A program made the translations under genes and the position numbers. A model generated the notes under the pieces. It made no database searches. It worked only from the letters and a program-made list of their open reading frames with translations, and had not been told where the DNA came from. Positions 1 through 6,902 of a stretch of DNA of 26,113 bases are shown here, one piece after another (within the stretch, counting starts at the first letter, position 1; the number at the start of each line of letters is the position of its first letter). Source of the DNA: DAOTWP01 sp034435675 (GTDB lineage Bacteria; Chloroflexota; Anaerolineae; Aggregatilineales; Phototrophicaceae); assembly GCA_034435675.1 (NCBI GenBank), contig DAOTWP010000046.1:1-26113 (forward strand), read 5' to 3'.

Positions 1-135
1 TACCTCAACAGCCACAGCCTCGAAGCCATTGGCGAAGATGCTGTGCGCGTGATGCGGCGTAACCGCTGGTGGATGCTGGTGCTGGCGCTGCTGGTCGGCA
101 TCATCATCGGGCGTATGACCGCCGATAACAAGTAG
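1..135 (+). CDS. C-terminal end of a tail-anchored membrane protein (partial)
   Basis: The window opens inside a reading frame whose last 44 codons are visible and end at TAG (133-135). After a basic patch with two Arg and a Trp-Trp pair comes one hydrophobic segment of about 15 residues (WWMLVLALLVGIIIG), then a short polar tail ending in TADNK. This is the form of a C-terminal membrane anchor with the bulk of the protein on the cytoplasmic side. The rest of the gene is outside the window, so no family can be given. The terminator at 197-220 is the likely end of its transcript. Confidence 0.7.
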   Translation, partial: YLNSHSLEAIGEDAVRVMRRNRWWMLVLALLVGIIIGRMTADNK

Positions 136-162
136 AGTCCGGTGGGGCGCAGGCTGTGCCCC

Positions 163-190
163 TTCATGCTTGTTCTGAGAATGGTATAAT
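163..190 (+). promoter_or_regulatory. Candidate extended -10 promoter for the EthD-xpt pair
   Basis: TATAAT (185-190) is preceded by TGG (182-184), giving an extended -10. The best -35 is a weak TTCATG (163-168) with a 16-bp spacer. Transcription would begin near 197, about 50 nt before the start codon of the EthD-like gene. The predicted start lies on the first base of the terminator hairpin at 197-220, so promoter and upstream terminator interlock. Confidence 0.4.
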
Positions 191-196
191 GGCTGC

Positions 197-220
197 CGGG
201 CGATACACCGCCCGTTTTTT
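197..220 (+). terminator. Intrinsic terminator
   Basis: A perfect 6-bp GC stem, CGGGCG (197-202) with CGCCCG (209-214), closes a 6-nt loop and is followed directly by six T (215-220). This is a textbook rho-independent terminator. It most likely ends the transcript of the tail-anchored gene that stops at 135. Confidence 0.75.
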
Positions 221-246
221 ATATTCAGGGCAGGAATACAATTCGC

Positions 247-603
247 ATGGTCAAGTTCATGATCCTCTTTCGGACACCACCGGACATCACCCGCTTTGAA
301 CGCGCGTATAACACCTTCCTCGCATTGATCGAGCAGATGCCCCATGTGCAGCGGCGCCAGGTGAGCAGTGTCAATGGCAGCCCCACCGGCAGCAGCCCCT
401 ACTATCGTGTGCTTGAAGTGTATTATCAGGACAATAAACAGCTTGAGGCTTCGCTGCGTTCCAATCAGGGACAGCTTGCCGGGGCGAAGCTGGGCTTGTT
501 CCCGGCAGGCAGCGTGGAGATGCTGTTTGCCGATGTGTATGAAGAAGCCGGCGGGCAGACCCCCGCTGTTCCCAACACCCCCATTCCAGGAGAAGCGAAA
601 TAA
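247..603 (+). CDS. EthD-like ferredoxin-fold protein
   Basis: The 118-residue product begins MVKFMILFRTPPD and has the pattern of EthD/dimeric alpha-beta barrel proteins: a first beta strand, a Phe-Glu-Arg helix start near residues 17-20, a central strand with YYRVLEVYY (about 52-60), and a late strand ending in MLFADVYEE (about 92-100). Such domains of about 100 residues act as small dimeric enzymes or accessory proteins, and the substrate here is unknown. The last 18 residues are Pro/Gly-rich and probably unstructured. Its TAA stop touches the ATG of xpt with no gap, and the AGGAG that serves xpt (588-592) lies inside this gene, so the two are almost certainly cotranscribed. The link to xanthine salvage is positional only. 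The family call rests on overall pattern, not on a catalytic motif. Confidence 0.6.
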   Translation: MVKFMILFRTPPDITRFERAYNTFLALIEQMPHVQRRQVSSVNGSPTGSSPYYRVLEVYYQDNKQLEASLRSNQGQLAGAKLGLFPAGSVEMLFADVYEEAGGQTPAVPNTPIPGEAK

Positions 604-1197
604 ATGAAAGCGCTGGTTGACCGTATTCGCGCCGAAGGCCAAAATCTCGGTGATGGCATCCTCAAGATTGACAGCATCCTCAACCACCAGATGTACCCGG
701 AACTGATGCTGGAAATGGGCAAAGCGCTGGCGCAGAAGTTTGCCGGTGTGCAAGTGGATCGCATTTTAACGGCGGAGATTTCCGGCATCGCCCCGGCGCT
801 GATGACCGGGCTGGCGCTGAATGTGCCTGTGGTGTATGCGCGCAAGATGAAACCGATTACTATGTCCGGTCCGGTGTATCTGGAAAACGCGCCCAGCCAC
901 ACCAAAGGGGTAGAGGTCAGCCTGCTGGTGTCGGCGGAGTTCCTGCGCGCGGGCGAACATGTGCTGATTGTCGACGACTTTCTGGCGAGTGGCAAAACGC
1001 TGCTGGCGCTGGCGCGCATGGTCAAGAGCGCAAAATCCACGTTGGTCGGCGTGGGCGCAATTGTCGAAAAGCCCTTTGAAGGCGGGCGCGAACTGATGCA
1101 CAAATCCGGGTACGGACATGTGCCGATTCACTCGCTCGCGGTAATCGCCAGCATGGAGGGCGACAGCATCGTCGTCACCGACCCGGACGAGGCGTAA
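604..1197 (+). CDS. xpt: Xanthine phosphoribosyltransferase
   Basis: This enzyme converts xanthine and PRPP to XMP in cytoplasmic purine salvage. The 197-residue product has the usual Xpt length (about 190) and layout. The N-terminal segment ILKIDSILNHQMYPELM is typical of Xpt, and the PRPP-binding loop VLIVDDFLASGKT lies at about residues 119-131 with the paired Asp residues characteristic of type I phosphoribosyltransferases. The segment ARKMKPITMSGPVY (about 79-92) matches the Xpt region near the flexible loop. The start is the ATG directly after the EthD stop, with AGGAG 11 nt upstream. No purine riboswitch is visible in the short leader before the operon. Confidence 0.93.
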   Translation: MKALVDRIRAEGQNLGDGILKIDSILNHQMYPELMLEMGKALAQKFAGVQVDRILTAEISGIAPALMTGLALNVPVVYARKMKPITMSGPVYLENAPSHTKGVEVSLLVSAEFLRAGEHVLIVDDFLASGKTLLALARMVKSAKSTLVGVGAIVEKPFEGGRELMHKSGYGHVPIHSLAVIASMEGDSIVVTDPDEA

Positions 1198-1239
1198 ATG
1201 CGGGTACTGCTTAGCGCCTATCCGCTACCGATCTCCTGA

Positions 1240-1354
1240 ACAAGGGGATTATGCTCTCTAAGAAAATAATCAGGTTGCCGGTAGGGTTGAAGCATGCTTC
1301 AATCCTGCGAAAAGCGTTATTCGATTAAATTCTTGAATTGTATAATCCCCTTGT
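1240..1354. repeat. Nested inverted-repeat element
   Basis: The outer arms are a perfect 13-bp inverted repeat, ACAAGGGGATTAT (1240-1252) and ATAATCCCCTTGT (1342-1354). Nearly concentric with them is a perfect 16-bp palindrome at 1287-1302. Between the two, the left segment AAGAAAATAATC resembles the reverse complement of the right segment (AAGAATTTAATC). Outside the arms, CTATCCG occurs on the left (about 1218-1224) and in reverse complement on the right. The whole could fold as one long imperfect hairpin. It may be a MITE-like or REP-like element or a structured RNA. Only one copy is seen in this window. Confidence 0.6.
1287..1302. promoter_or_regulatory. 16-bp perfect palindrome
   Basis: TTGAAGCATGCTTCAA reads the same on both strands. 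Allowing G-U pairs, the match extends to 1281-1308. No T-run follows, so it is not a simple terminator. It could be a dimeric regulator site or the tip of the larger inverted repeat that surrounds it. The TATAAT at 1341-1346 lies about 40 bp downstream. Confidence 0.5.
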
Positions 1355-1562
1355 CCGGGTTTACGGATAGATCCTTGTTCGTCCGCTGGACAGAATTGCT
1401 GAAACTGCGCTTTTTGCCGTCGCCAGGCGTCAGCGCGGCGCAGCAGCCCGAAGCCGTATTGGGCACGCGCACAAATGCAATTTCAGGTACAATCGCCTGT
1501 AACGGGCGTATTCACCGTTTCGCCTGACTCTCAACCGTTTAGCAGGCAGCAGGGTACAGTGC

Positions 1563-2948
1563 ATGAGCAGCCAGCAGATCACCATTGCGAACCGTTTTGT
1601 GTTTACTCCCGCCGATATGATTGGTCAGGGGGGCATGGGGGTGGTCTATTGTGCGATGGATACCCGCACCCGCCAGACGGTTGCCGTAAAACAACTCAAG
1701 AATGACATCCTCAGCAGCAACCCGGATATGATGGAGCGCTTTCGGCGCGAGGTCGAAACCCTGCGGCGGCTGGATCATCCCAATGTGGTCAAGCTGCTGG
1801 GTACGGCGCGTCAGGAAGAGAATTACTACATCATCATGGAATATGTGCCGGGGGGATCGCTGCGTGATCTGCTGGCAAAGTACCGCCGGATTGGTATCCC
1901 GGAGGCGCTGCAAATCGCCCTCGACCTGAGCGATGCCCTGACCCGCGCCCACCGGCTGAATATCATTCACCGTGACCTCAAACCGGACAACGTGCTGCTG
2001 GGCGCAGACGGCATCCCGCGCCTGACTGATTTCGGCGTCGCGCGCATCGGGGACCGCACGCGCCTGACGCAGAGTGGCTCAATGGTCGGCACGGGCATGT
2101 ATCTCAGCCCGGAGTCATGTAAGGGCGAAGAACTCGACTCCCGCGATGACATCTGGTCCTTTGGCATTCTGTTGTTCGAGATGATTACCGGCACTGTGCC
2201 GTTTCAGGGCACCTCGCTGGCAGCAATCGTCACCTCGATTCTGATGGAACCGCTGCCGGACATCGCCCGGCTTGCGCCGGATGCCCCGCCCGCGCTGGTC
2301 AACCTGATCCGCCGGATGCTGGAAAAAGACCGCGACAAACGTATTGCCAGCGCCCGGCAGGTCGGCGCGCTGCTTGAGGCGATCCTGATGCATACGGATG
2401 CTTCGGTTGCCAGCAGCATTCAGGCAACCAGCCTCGACCCCAACGATAATCTGCTGCAAGCGCTGCTGGCGCTGTCGGACGAATGGGACGAACAGGCGCG
2501 CGAGGCGGTGCGGCAGGGGCAGCAGTTGCGTGTGGGCGACGCGCAAAAGGCGGCGTATCAGCGCGGTGTGGCGCGGGCGTTTGAAGTTGCGGCGCAAACC
2601 CTGCGCGGGCTGCTGCGCGCCGATGACAGCACAGCAGAGGATGGCGACCAGCCGCAGAGCTTTGCCCCGGTCAGCAAGGCACAGGTCAAACGGCTGCTGG
2701 ATATGAGCGGCATGCGCGTCACGCAGCTTTATGCCCACAATGACAACACGTTCAGCGCCGTTTTCCCGCGCGCCGTGACCATCAGCACGGATGACCGCCT
2801 GAATAAACTGCGTGCCCTCAGCGCGGAAATCATCATTCTGGAATGGGGCGTTCTGCCGGAAAGCAGCGATCCCTACGTTGAGTTTGCCTTTAGCGCGCCC
2901 CCGCGTGATACAGGACGCAGCGCCGGGGTGGAGAGTCTGAATCTGTAG
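1563..2948 (+). CDS. Soluble Hanks-type Ser/Thr protein kinase with unknown C-terminal region
   Basis: The 461-residue product phosphorylates proteins on Ser/Thr in the cytoplasm. The kinase domain spans about residues 12-275: glycine loop GQGGMGVV (21-28), ATP-anchoring Lys43 in VAVK, Glu63 of helix C, catalytic HRDLKPDN (136-143) and DFG (156-158). The usual APE is SPE, still with the conserved Glu. Unlike many bacterial kinases of this family, it has no transmembrane segment or PASTA repeats. Residues about 280-461 form a separate region I do not recognise: an acidic/Gln-rich helical part (about 295-360), then an alpha/beta part ending near residue 460. The ATG at 1563 has only a weak upstream GCAGGG. 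The gene ends 7 bp from the end of a convergent lipoprotein gene. Confidence 0.92.
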   Translation: MSSQQITIANRFVFTPADMIGQGGMGVVYCAMDTRTRQTVAVKQLKNDILSSNPDMMERFRREVETLRRLDHPNVVKLLGTARQEENYYIIMEYVPGGSLRDLLAKYRRIGIPEALQIALDLSDALTRAHRLNIIHRDLKPDNVLLGADGIPRLTDFGVARIGDRTRLTQSGSMVGTGMYLSPESCKGEELDSRDDIWSFGILLFEMITGTVPFQGTSLAAIVTSILMEPLPDIARLAPDAPPALVNLIRRMLEKDRDKRIASARQVGALLEAILMHTDASVASSIQATSLDPNDNLLQALLALSDEWDEQAREAVRQGQQLRVGDAQKAAYQRGVARAFEVAAQTLRGLLRADDSTAEDGDQPQSFAPVSKAQVKRLLDMSGMRVTQLYAHNDNTFSAVFPRAVTISTDDRLNKLRALSAEIIILEWGVLPESSDPYVEFAFSAPPRDTGRSAGVESLNL

Positions 2949-2955
2949 CACATGT

Positions 2956-3519
2956 TCACTGCACGGTGATTTGCACCTCGTACCCGGCTGCATCGTTCAA
3001 CCCGATCCAGAAGGGGCGCACCAGTTCATAGGGGCAGTCGCCTGCGGTGACAAAACGCAGCGTAACGCTGAAACGCCGTGCGGCATCATCGCGGCTATAG
3101 TCCAGCACGTCATGCCGTGCTGTGCAGCCGCTGCCCGCGCTCCACAGCCCCGCCAGCACACGCCCGCCGCCGAACTCGAACGGCAGGCGCAGCACAGGAC
3201 GGGCGCACAGACCGCTGTTGTCCGCCAGGTTGTAGAACTGGATATGCTCCTCCGGCGTGCGCAGCACAAAGACGCGCCCGGCGGCATCCAACGCTGCTTC
3301 AAAACAGATGCCGCTGATGCTGGTGTTTTCATCACTCCAGGGATAGGGACTCGCGGTTGCGCTGTCCGGCGGCAGCGTGACCAGCACCGGTGAAGGCAGC
3401 GGCGCTGCATCGGCATCGGGCGCTGCTGTGGGCACCAGTGACGTAAAACAGCCGCCCAGCAGCATTAAGGCGGCGTAGCAAAAACCTGACAACACCAACC
3501 GCAAACTAACGAAATTCAT
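2956..3519 (-). CDS. Hypothetical lipoprotein
   Basis: I chose the ATG at 3519, giving 187 residues, because it starts a clean lipoprotein signal. There is a hydrophobic stretch from residue 3 and a lipobox LLGGC with the acylated Cys at residue 24. Longer upstream starts would bury this signal and run into the promoter. A Pro/Ala/Asp-rich spacer (about 30-60) follows. The rest is a mostly beta domain with four or more further Cys residues (for example in SGICFEAAL, SGLCARPV, GSGCTARH and GDCPYELV), which suggests disulfides outside the membrane. I do not recognise the family. It diverges from the metallophosphoesterase gene and converges with the upstream kinase. Confidence 0.75.
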   Translation of the reverse strand: MNFVSLRLVLSGFCYAALMLLGGCFTSLVPTAAPDADAAPLPSPVLVTLPPDSATASPYPWSDENTSISGICFEAALDAAGRVFVLRTPEEHIQFYNLADNSGLCARPVLRLPFEFGGGRVLAGLWSAGSGCTARHDVLDYSRDDAARRFSVTLRFVTAGDCPYELVRPFWIGLNDAAGYEVQITVQ

Positions 3520-3571
3520 GCGGAATTCGGCAGCCTCTATTCGCCATTGACTGCGAATCATGGTAACATGC

Positions 3572-3600
3572 ACTATATTCAACGTCGCAACAATTATCAA
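3572..3600 (-). promoter_or_regulatory. Promoter for the lipoprotein gene
   Basis: On the minus strand, TTGATA (3595-3600) and TATAGT (3572-3577) are separated by exactly 17 bp, each matching five of six consensus bases. The predicted start is near 3565, giving a leader of about 46 nt to the ATG at 3519. Confidence 0.6.
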
Positions 3601-3613
3601 TAGGTCATTACCT

Positions 3614-4345
3614 ATGCGCATCCTCATCATCTCTGATATTCACGCCAACCTTGTCGCCTTTGAAACTGTGCTGCAAGACGCCAAAAACGATTGGGAATAT
3701 GTCTGGTGTCTGGGCGATGTCGTCGGCTATGGTCCTGATCCCAACGAATGTGTTGAACTGCTGCGCACGATGCCACATCTGTGCCTGGCAGGTAATCATG
3801 ACTGGGCAGCGCTGGGGCGGTTAGACATCCGCACGTTCAATCCCGATGCTCGCAAAGCGGTTACGTGGACGCAGGAAACCCTCAAGCCGGAAAACACGCA
3901 GTATCTGGAAGATCTGCCCACGACCTTTGTCATTGACCAGTTTACACTGGCGCATGGCAGCCCACGCGAACCCGTCTGGGAATATATCCTTGAACCGCTG
4001 ATCGCTGCGCTGAATTTTCCGCATTTTGAGACGCCCTACTGCCTGGTTGGGCACACGCACCAGCCGGTGATCTACGAATTGATGAGCGACAACGGCGATA
4101 CCCGCCCGGTGCCGCCCACTTACCGCCATCCACGTTATCTCAACGGACACCGGCAGATCATCAACCCCGGCAGTGTGGGGCAGCCGCGTGACGCCAATCC
4201 CGATGCCGCTTATGGCATTCTCGATGTCGAGACCAATGTGTTCGAGCATCGCCGTGTGCCCTATAACGTGGCAGAAGTTCAGCGGCGCATGCGCAAACAC
4301 GACATGCCGGAACGCCTGATCGCGCGTTTGGAACACGGCTGGTAG
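3614..4345 (+). CDS. Calcineurin-like metallophosphoesterase (YfcE/MJ0936-like)
   Basis: This is a soluble two-metal phosphoesterase or phosphodiesterase of 243 residues. All metal-ligand motifs are present: DIH (Asp8, His10), GDVVGYGP (34-41), GNHD (60-63), His114 in AHGSP, and GHTH (146-149). The late INPGSVGQPRD segment is typical of the small YfcE-like branch, whose natural substrates are mostly unknown. I start at the ATG at 3614 because MRILIISDIHAN is the normal family start and AGGT lies 8 nt upstream. The longer in-frame start at 3560 would add about 18 unrelated residues and overlap the divergent promoter. Confidence 0.9.
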   Translation: MRILIISDIHANLVAFETVLQDAKNDWEYVWCLGDVVGYGPDPNECVELLRTMPHLCLAGNHDWAALGRLDIRTFNPDARKAVTWTQETLKPENTQYLEDLPTTFVIDQFTLAHGSPREPVWEYILEPLIAALNFPHFETPYCLVGHTHQPVIYELMSDNGDTRPVPPTYRHPRYLNGHRQIINPGSVGQPRDANPDAAYGILDVETNVFEHRRVPYNVAEVQRRMRKHDMPERLIARLEHGW

Positions 4346-4382
4346 AAGTCGTCAGCACCTCTGGAACTTGCGCATTAGACAG

Positions 4383-4417
4383 CCACAGGGACACAAGTCC
4401 AGCGTGTGTCCTTGTGG
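4383..4417 (+). terminator. Hairpin after the metallophosphoesterase gene
   Basis: CCACAGGGACAC (4383-4394) pairs with GTGTCCTTGTGG (4406-4417) over 12 positions with one G-U, around an 11-nt loop. The following sequence is only mildly T-rich. A terminator is likely but not certain. It also sits about 60 bp upstream of the exporter gene. Confidence 0.5.
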
Positions 4418-4478
4418 TGTTCCTGTATTTGCGCGTTTGTTGTTCACGTTTTTTGGTTAAACACAAGTGGAGTAAACA

Positions 4479-5133
4479 ATGACAGACCTGCTTCAGCCTT
4501 GGCATTCTGCTTAACGGAATCATCCTCGGGTTTTCGATTGCCGCCCCGGTGGGTCCCATCGGCGTGCTGTGCATCCGCCGCACCCTAGCCCACGGGCAGC
4601 TTACGGGTTTTATCTCCGGGTTAGGTGCTGCCAGCGCCGACGCCACGTATGGCGCGGTTGCCGCGCTGGGCTTGACCGCCCTCTCCGATTTTCTGCTCAG
4701 TGGTCAACAACTTCTCAGCCTGCTGGGCGGCGCATTCCTGCTCTATCTCGGCGTGCGCACACTTCTCACGCCGCCTTCTGCCCCGCCAGCCGCGCCGCCA
4801 GCCCAGAACGCAGGGGTGGCACGCGAAGCGCGCGGGCTGCTGGGCGCGTACTTGTCCACCTTCGCCCTGACAATCACCAATCCCGTGACGATCCTGGCAT
4901 TTCTGGCGATCTTTACCGGAACGGGTGTCAGCACCAGCGGCGGCAGCGTGGTGCTGGTGCTGGGCGTTTTTTGCGGCTCGGCGCTATGGTGGCTGCTGCT
5001 CAGCGGCGGGGTGAGCCTGCTGCGCGAGCGCTTCAGACCAGGCGGGCGCTGGATGCTGTGGATCAACCGCCTTTCCGGCACGATTATCACAGGGTTTGGG
5101 CTGCTGGCGCTGTTCAACGCGCTGCCGGGATGA
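4479..5133 (+). CDS. LysE-family amino-acid exporter with an apparent frame break near the start
   Basis: Members of the LysE/RhtB family export amino acids through the inner membrane. The frame ending at 5133 carries the family hallmarks: GILLNGIILGFSIAAPVGPI in the first membrane segment, the NPVTILAFLAIF segment, and about six hydrophobic segments. That frame has no ATG, GTG or TTG between a TGA at 4480-4482 and a GTG at 4549 that lies after most of the first membrane segment. A well-placed ATG at 4479 with GTGGAG upstream encodes MTDLLQ, a normal LysE start, but in another frame that stops at 4512-4514. Skipping one base around 4497 joins them into a 217-residue protein, close to the family's usual 205-210. 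This may be a sequencing error, a real mutation or recoding. Confidence 0.75.
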
Positions 5134-5263
5134 TGGGCTGACGCAGCAGGCGGGCGCTGCGGGTTGACGCTGTGGGTGTGCTGCTGTGTGCTTGGCAGCG
5201 AAATGCGTTCCAGTGGGGCGGGCAAGCAGCCACATACCCGCCCCAATAAGCGTAATACAGGCG

Positions 5264-5923
5264 CTACTGCTCAACGATTGTCAAGGACTCGATCAGGTCG
5301 CCCTGCTCAATATTCAGCACGACATCCATGGCGCTGCCGCGCACCCTGCCAAAGACGGCATGTACGCCGTTCAGCCAGGGGGTTGGCACAAAGGTGATGA
5401 AGAACTGTGAGCCGTTGGTGTTTGGTCCGGCGTTCGCCATGCTCAGAATACCGGGCGTGTCATGCGTCAGCGCCAGCGCACCGTGTTCGTCGGGGAATTG
5501 GTAGCCGGGACCGCCCGCGCCGGTTCCTGTGGGGTCGCCACCCTGTGCCATAAACAGGTCAGGCTGCTTGATTACGCGGTGAAAGCTGATGCCGTTGTAG
5601 TAACCATCGCGCGCCAGAAACACAAAATTGTTCACAGTCTGCGGCGCACGGCTGGCGAACAGTTCAATTTCGAAGCGTCCCCTACCGGCGACCACGAAAC
5701 ATGCCGTGTAGCTGCGCGCTGGGTTGACGCCCAGCGCCGGGGGACTGCTGTACTGCCGGTTTGGTGAAATGTTTGTGCCCGGCATGGGCGTGCCGCTGGC
5801 GCAGATGTCCCAGCGATCCAGCGGTTCTGCCGCCGCGCTGCTGCCCCCGCCACAGCCCGCCAGCAGTGCCGCCAACAGGAGCATGCCGGTCAAAAGCGTA
5901 CCCTTCAAAAGCCATTTACGCAT
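5264..5923 (-). CDS. Lipoprotein cyclophilin-type peptidyl-prolyl isomerase
   Basis: The 219-residue product is a lipid-anchored, exported isomerase that speeds proline cis-trans changes during folding outside the membrane. A signal with lipobox LLAGC (Cys24) is followed by a Gly/Ser/Ala spacer. The cyclophilin domain covers about residues 74-219 with FHRV (114-117, catalytic Arg116), FMAQGGDP (124-131), SQFFIT (172-177), Trp183 and His188, all normal for active cyclophilins. The ATG at 5923 is preferred over an upstream in-frame start because AGAGGA lies about 9 nt before it and the signal peptide begins there. The gene converges with the exporter gene across 130 bp that contain a short CGCAGC/GCTGCG hairpin (5142-5161) without a T-run. 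Confidence 0.92.
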   Translation of the reverse strand: MRKWLLKGTLLTGMLLLAALLAGCGGGSSAAAEPLDRWDICASGTPMPGTNISPNRQYSSPPALGVNPARSYTACFVVAGRGRFEIELFASRAPQTVNNFVFLARDGYYNGISFHRVIKQPDLFMAQGGDPTGTGAGGPGYQFPDEHGALALTHDTPGILSMANAGPNTNGSQFFITFVPTPWLNGVHAVFGRVRGSAMDVVLNIEQGDLIESLTIVEQ

Positions 5924-6043
5924 ACGGGTTTCCTCTGCATTGTCAAGCAACACTCATAGGACTTTCGCTTGCAGCCCTGCGGACAAAGGGGTTAACCCTC
6001 TTATTCAGGCAGCAATTTGCTCAGCAGGCGAAAGTTCTGACTC

Positions 6044-6072
6044 ATTATAGTGCTCTGGTTCAGGCGTGCCTA
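6044..6072 (-). promoter_or_regulatory. Candidate promoter for the cyclophilin gene
   Basis: On the minus strand, a perfect TATAAT (6044-6049) has TAGGCA (6067-6072) 17 bp upstream. The leader would be about 115 nt. It contains GGGTTAACCC (5989-5998) and an 8-bp inverted repeat, ACTTTCGC (5961-5968) with GCGAAAGT (6029-6036), which could fold or bind a regulator. Confidence 0.4.
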
Positions 6073-6117
6073 CGGCGCGCAGGCTGCCCGGCATTCCAAA
6101 AATCTCAAAAATCTTAA

Positions 6118-6137
6118 GGTTTGTTGCGCAACAAACC
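6118..6137. promoter_or_regulatory. Perfect 20-bp palindrome, likely operator
   Basis: GGTTTGTTGCGCAACAAACC is a perfect 20-bp palindrome 44 bp upstream of the ATG at 6182. Its centre supplies TTGCGC (6124-6129), a possible -35 that is 18 bp from TATACC (6148-6153). A dimeric regulator bound here would cover the -35. No T-run follows, so it is not a terminator. Confidence 0.55.
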
Positions 6138-6181
6138 GAAATATCCTTATACCAAGCACAGGTATTTTCGAGAGGTTCAAC

Positions 6182-6742
6182 ATGCTTTTAGGCATTCGTT
6201 ATCAAAGCTTTTCCCCTGAAACTGAGTTGGTGGGTTTTACGGTGTTGTCTCTGATTACCAACATTACGCATACTGAAATTCGGGACATCTTGCATCGGCA
6301 CGGGCTGGCGCAGGTTGACCCGCAGCAGTGGTATCCGCTGCAACAGGTGCTGGATGTGTTGAGCGATGTTGCCGCCGAGACAGACCACACTACAAATTTT
6401 GTCAGCATCGGCATGGCGGCTGCTGAGCAGTCGATCCGGCATTTGCCCCCGGAAATCGAAGCGCTTTCGCTCGAACAGTTTATTCTGCTGTATCCGCAAA
6501 TCTACAAATCGCGCATGCGCTGCGGCGAATTGGGTTACATTCAGACTGATAAGGTGTCGGATACGGAATTCGTCATCACCCTGCGGACGCCGTTTCCCGA
6601 TAATGTGATGTACGGCTTATATTATGCCTTTGTGCGTCACTTCCTACCGCAGCGTAGTGCATTCACACTTAAGTATGATCCTCAGGTGACCCCGCGTGAT
6701 GAAGGCGGCGAGGTTACCATTATGCGGTTGACCGTGCAGTGA
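6182..6742 (+). CDS. Unrecognised 186-residue protein
   Basis: I do not recognise this family. The start at 6182 is chosen because GAGAGG lies 6 nt upstream and the protein then begins cleanly (MLLGIRYQSF). It has no signal peptide or membrane segment. The first half looks alpha-helical with a WYPLQQ turn near residue 50 and a conserved-looking SIGMAAAEQ stretch. The second half looks like strands followed by a helix (YGLYYAFVRHFLP) and a final strand (EVTIMRLTVQ). The overall plan faintly recalls small ligand-sensing alpha/beta domains such as the V4R or haem-NO-binding type, but no ligand residue can be named. A 20-bp palindrome just upstream suggests specific regulation. Confidence 0.7.
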   Translation: MLLGIRYQSFSPETELVGFTVLSLITNITHTEIRDILHRHGLAQVDPQQWYPLQQVLDVLSDVAAETDHTTNFVSIGMAAAEQSIRHLPPEIEALSLEQFILLYPQIYKSRMRCGELGYIQTDKVSDTEFVITLRTPFPDNVMYGLYYAFVRHFLPQRSAFTLKYDPQVTPRDEGGEVTIMRLTVQ

Positions 6743-6778
6743 TGCAGCGTCGCGTCGGCACGGGCAGGCAAACCGGCA

Positions 6779-6800
6779 GCGCAGAGGTATACCCCTGCGC
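6779..6800. terminator. Near-perfect 22-bp palindrome between convergent genes
   Basis: GCGCAG at 6779-6784 pairs with CTGCGC at 6795-6800 around the palindrome GGTATACC (6786-6793), with one mismatched pair. It lies between the convergent genes ending at 6742 and 6903 and could stop transcription on both strands, although no T-run follows on either side. The rest of the 160-bp gap holds a GGCAGGCA/TGCCTGCC inverted pair and a six-T run at about 6899-6904 without a clear stem. Confidence 0.4.
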
Positions 6801-6902
6801 CAAACCACTGCTGCTTTACTAAGCTAACGCACCTCTGCCTGCCAGCCTTCCAACTGCAATTTGTCTGCGCTGTTGGGTGGGCTGTCAGGCGGAGGTCGTT
6901 TT

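Larger units (their letters stand above)
1198..1562. other. Gene-free stretch with nested inverted repeats
   Basis: These 365 bases lie between xpt and a Ser/Thr kinase gene. No open frame here has a credible start or codon pattern. The left third holds a nested inverted-repeat structure (see 1240-1354). The right part contains TACAAT (1488-1493), a possible -10 for the kinase gene, but I see no matching -35. TATAAT at 1341-1346 falls on the right arm of the repeat and could also serve as a -10. No terminator with a T-run is visible after xpt. Confidence 0.6.

Noticed and set aside
141..246. Purine riboswitch before the xpt operon
   Set aside because: The leader is about 50 nt and lacks the conserved core of purine riboswitches. 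It contains only the terminator hairpin and a ribosome site.
1294..1527. 77-codon frame between xpt and the kinase
   Set aside because: It starts inside the 16-bp palindrome, has no ribosome site and no protein-like pattern. The region reads as regulatory or repeat DNA.
3547..3579. TTGACT and TATATT upstream of the metallophosphoesterase as a plus-strand promoter
   Set aside because: The spacer is 21 bp, outside the usual range, and no other -10 fits the TTGACT well.
5142..5161. CGCAGC/GCTGCG hairpin between the exporter and cyclophilin genes
   Set aside because: The stem is only 6 bp and has no T-run on either side, so I do not list it as a terminator.
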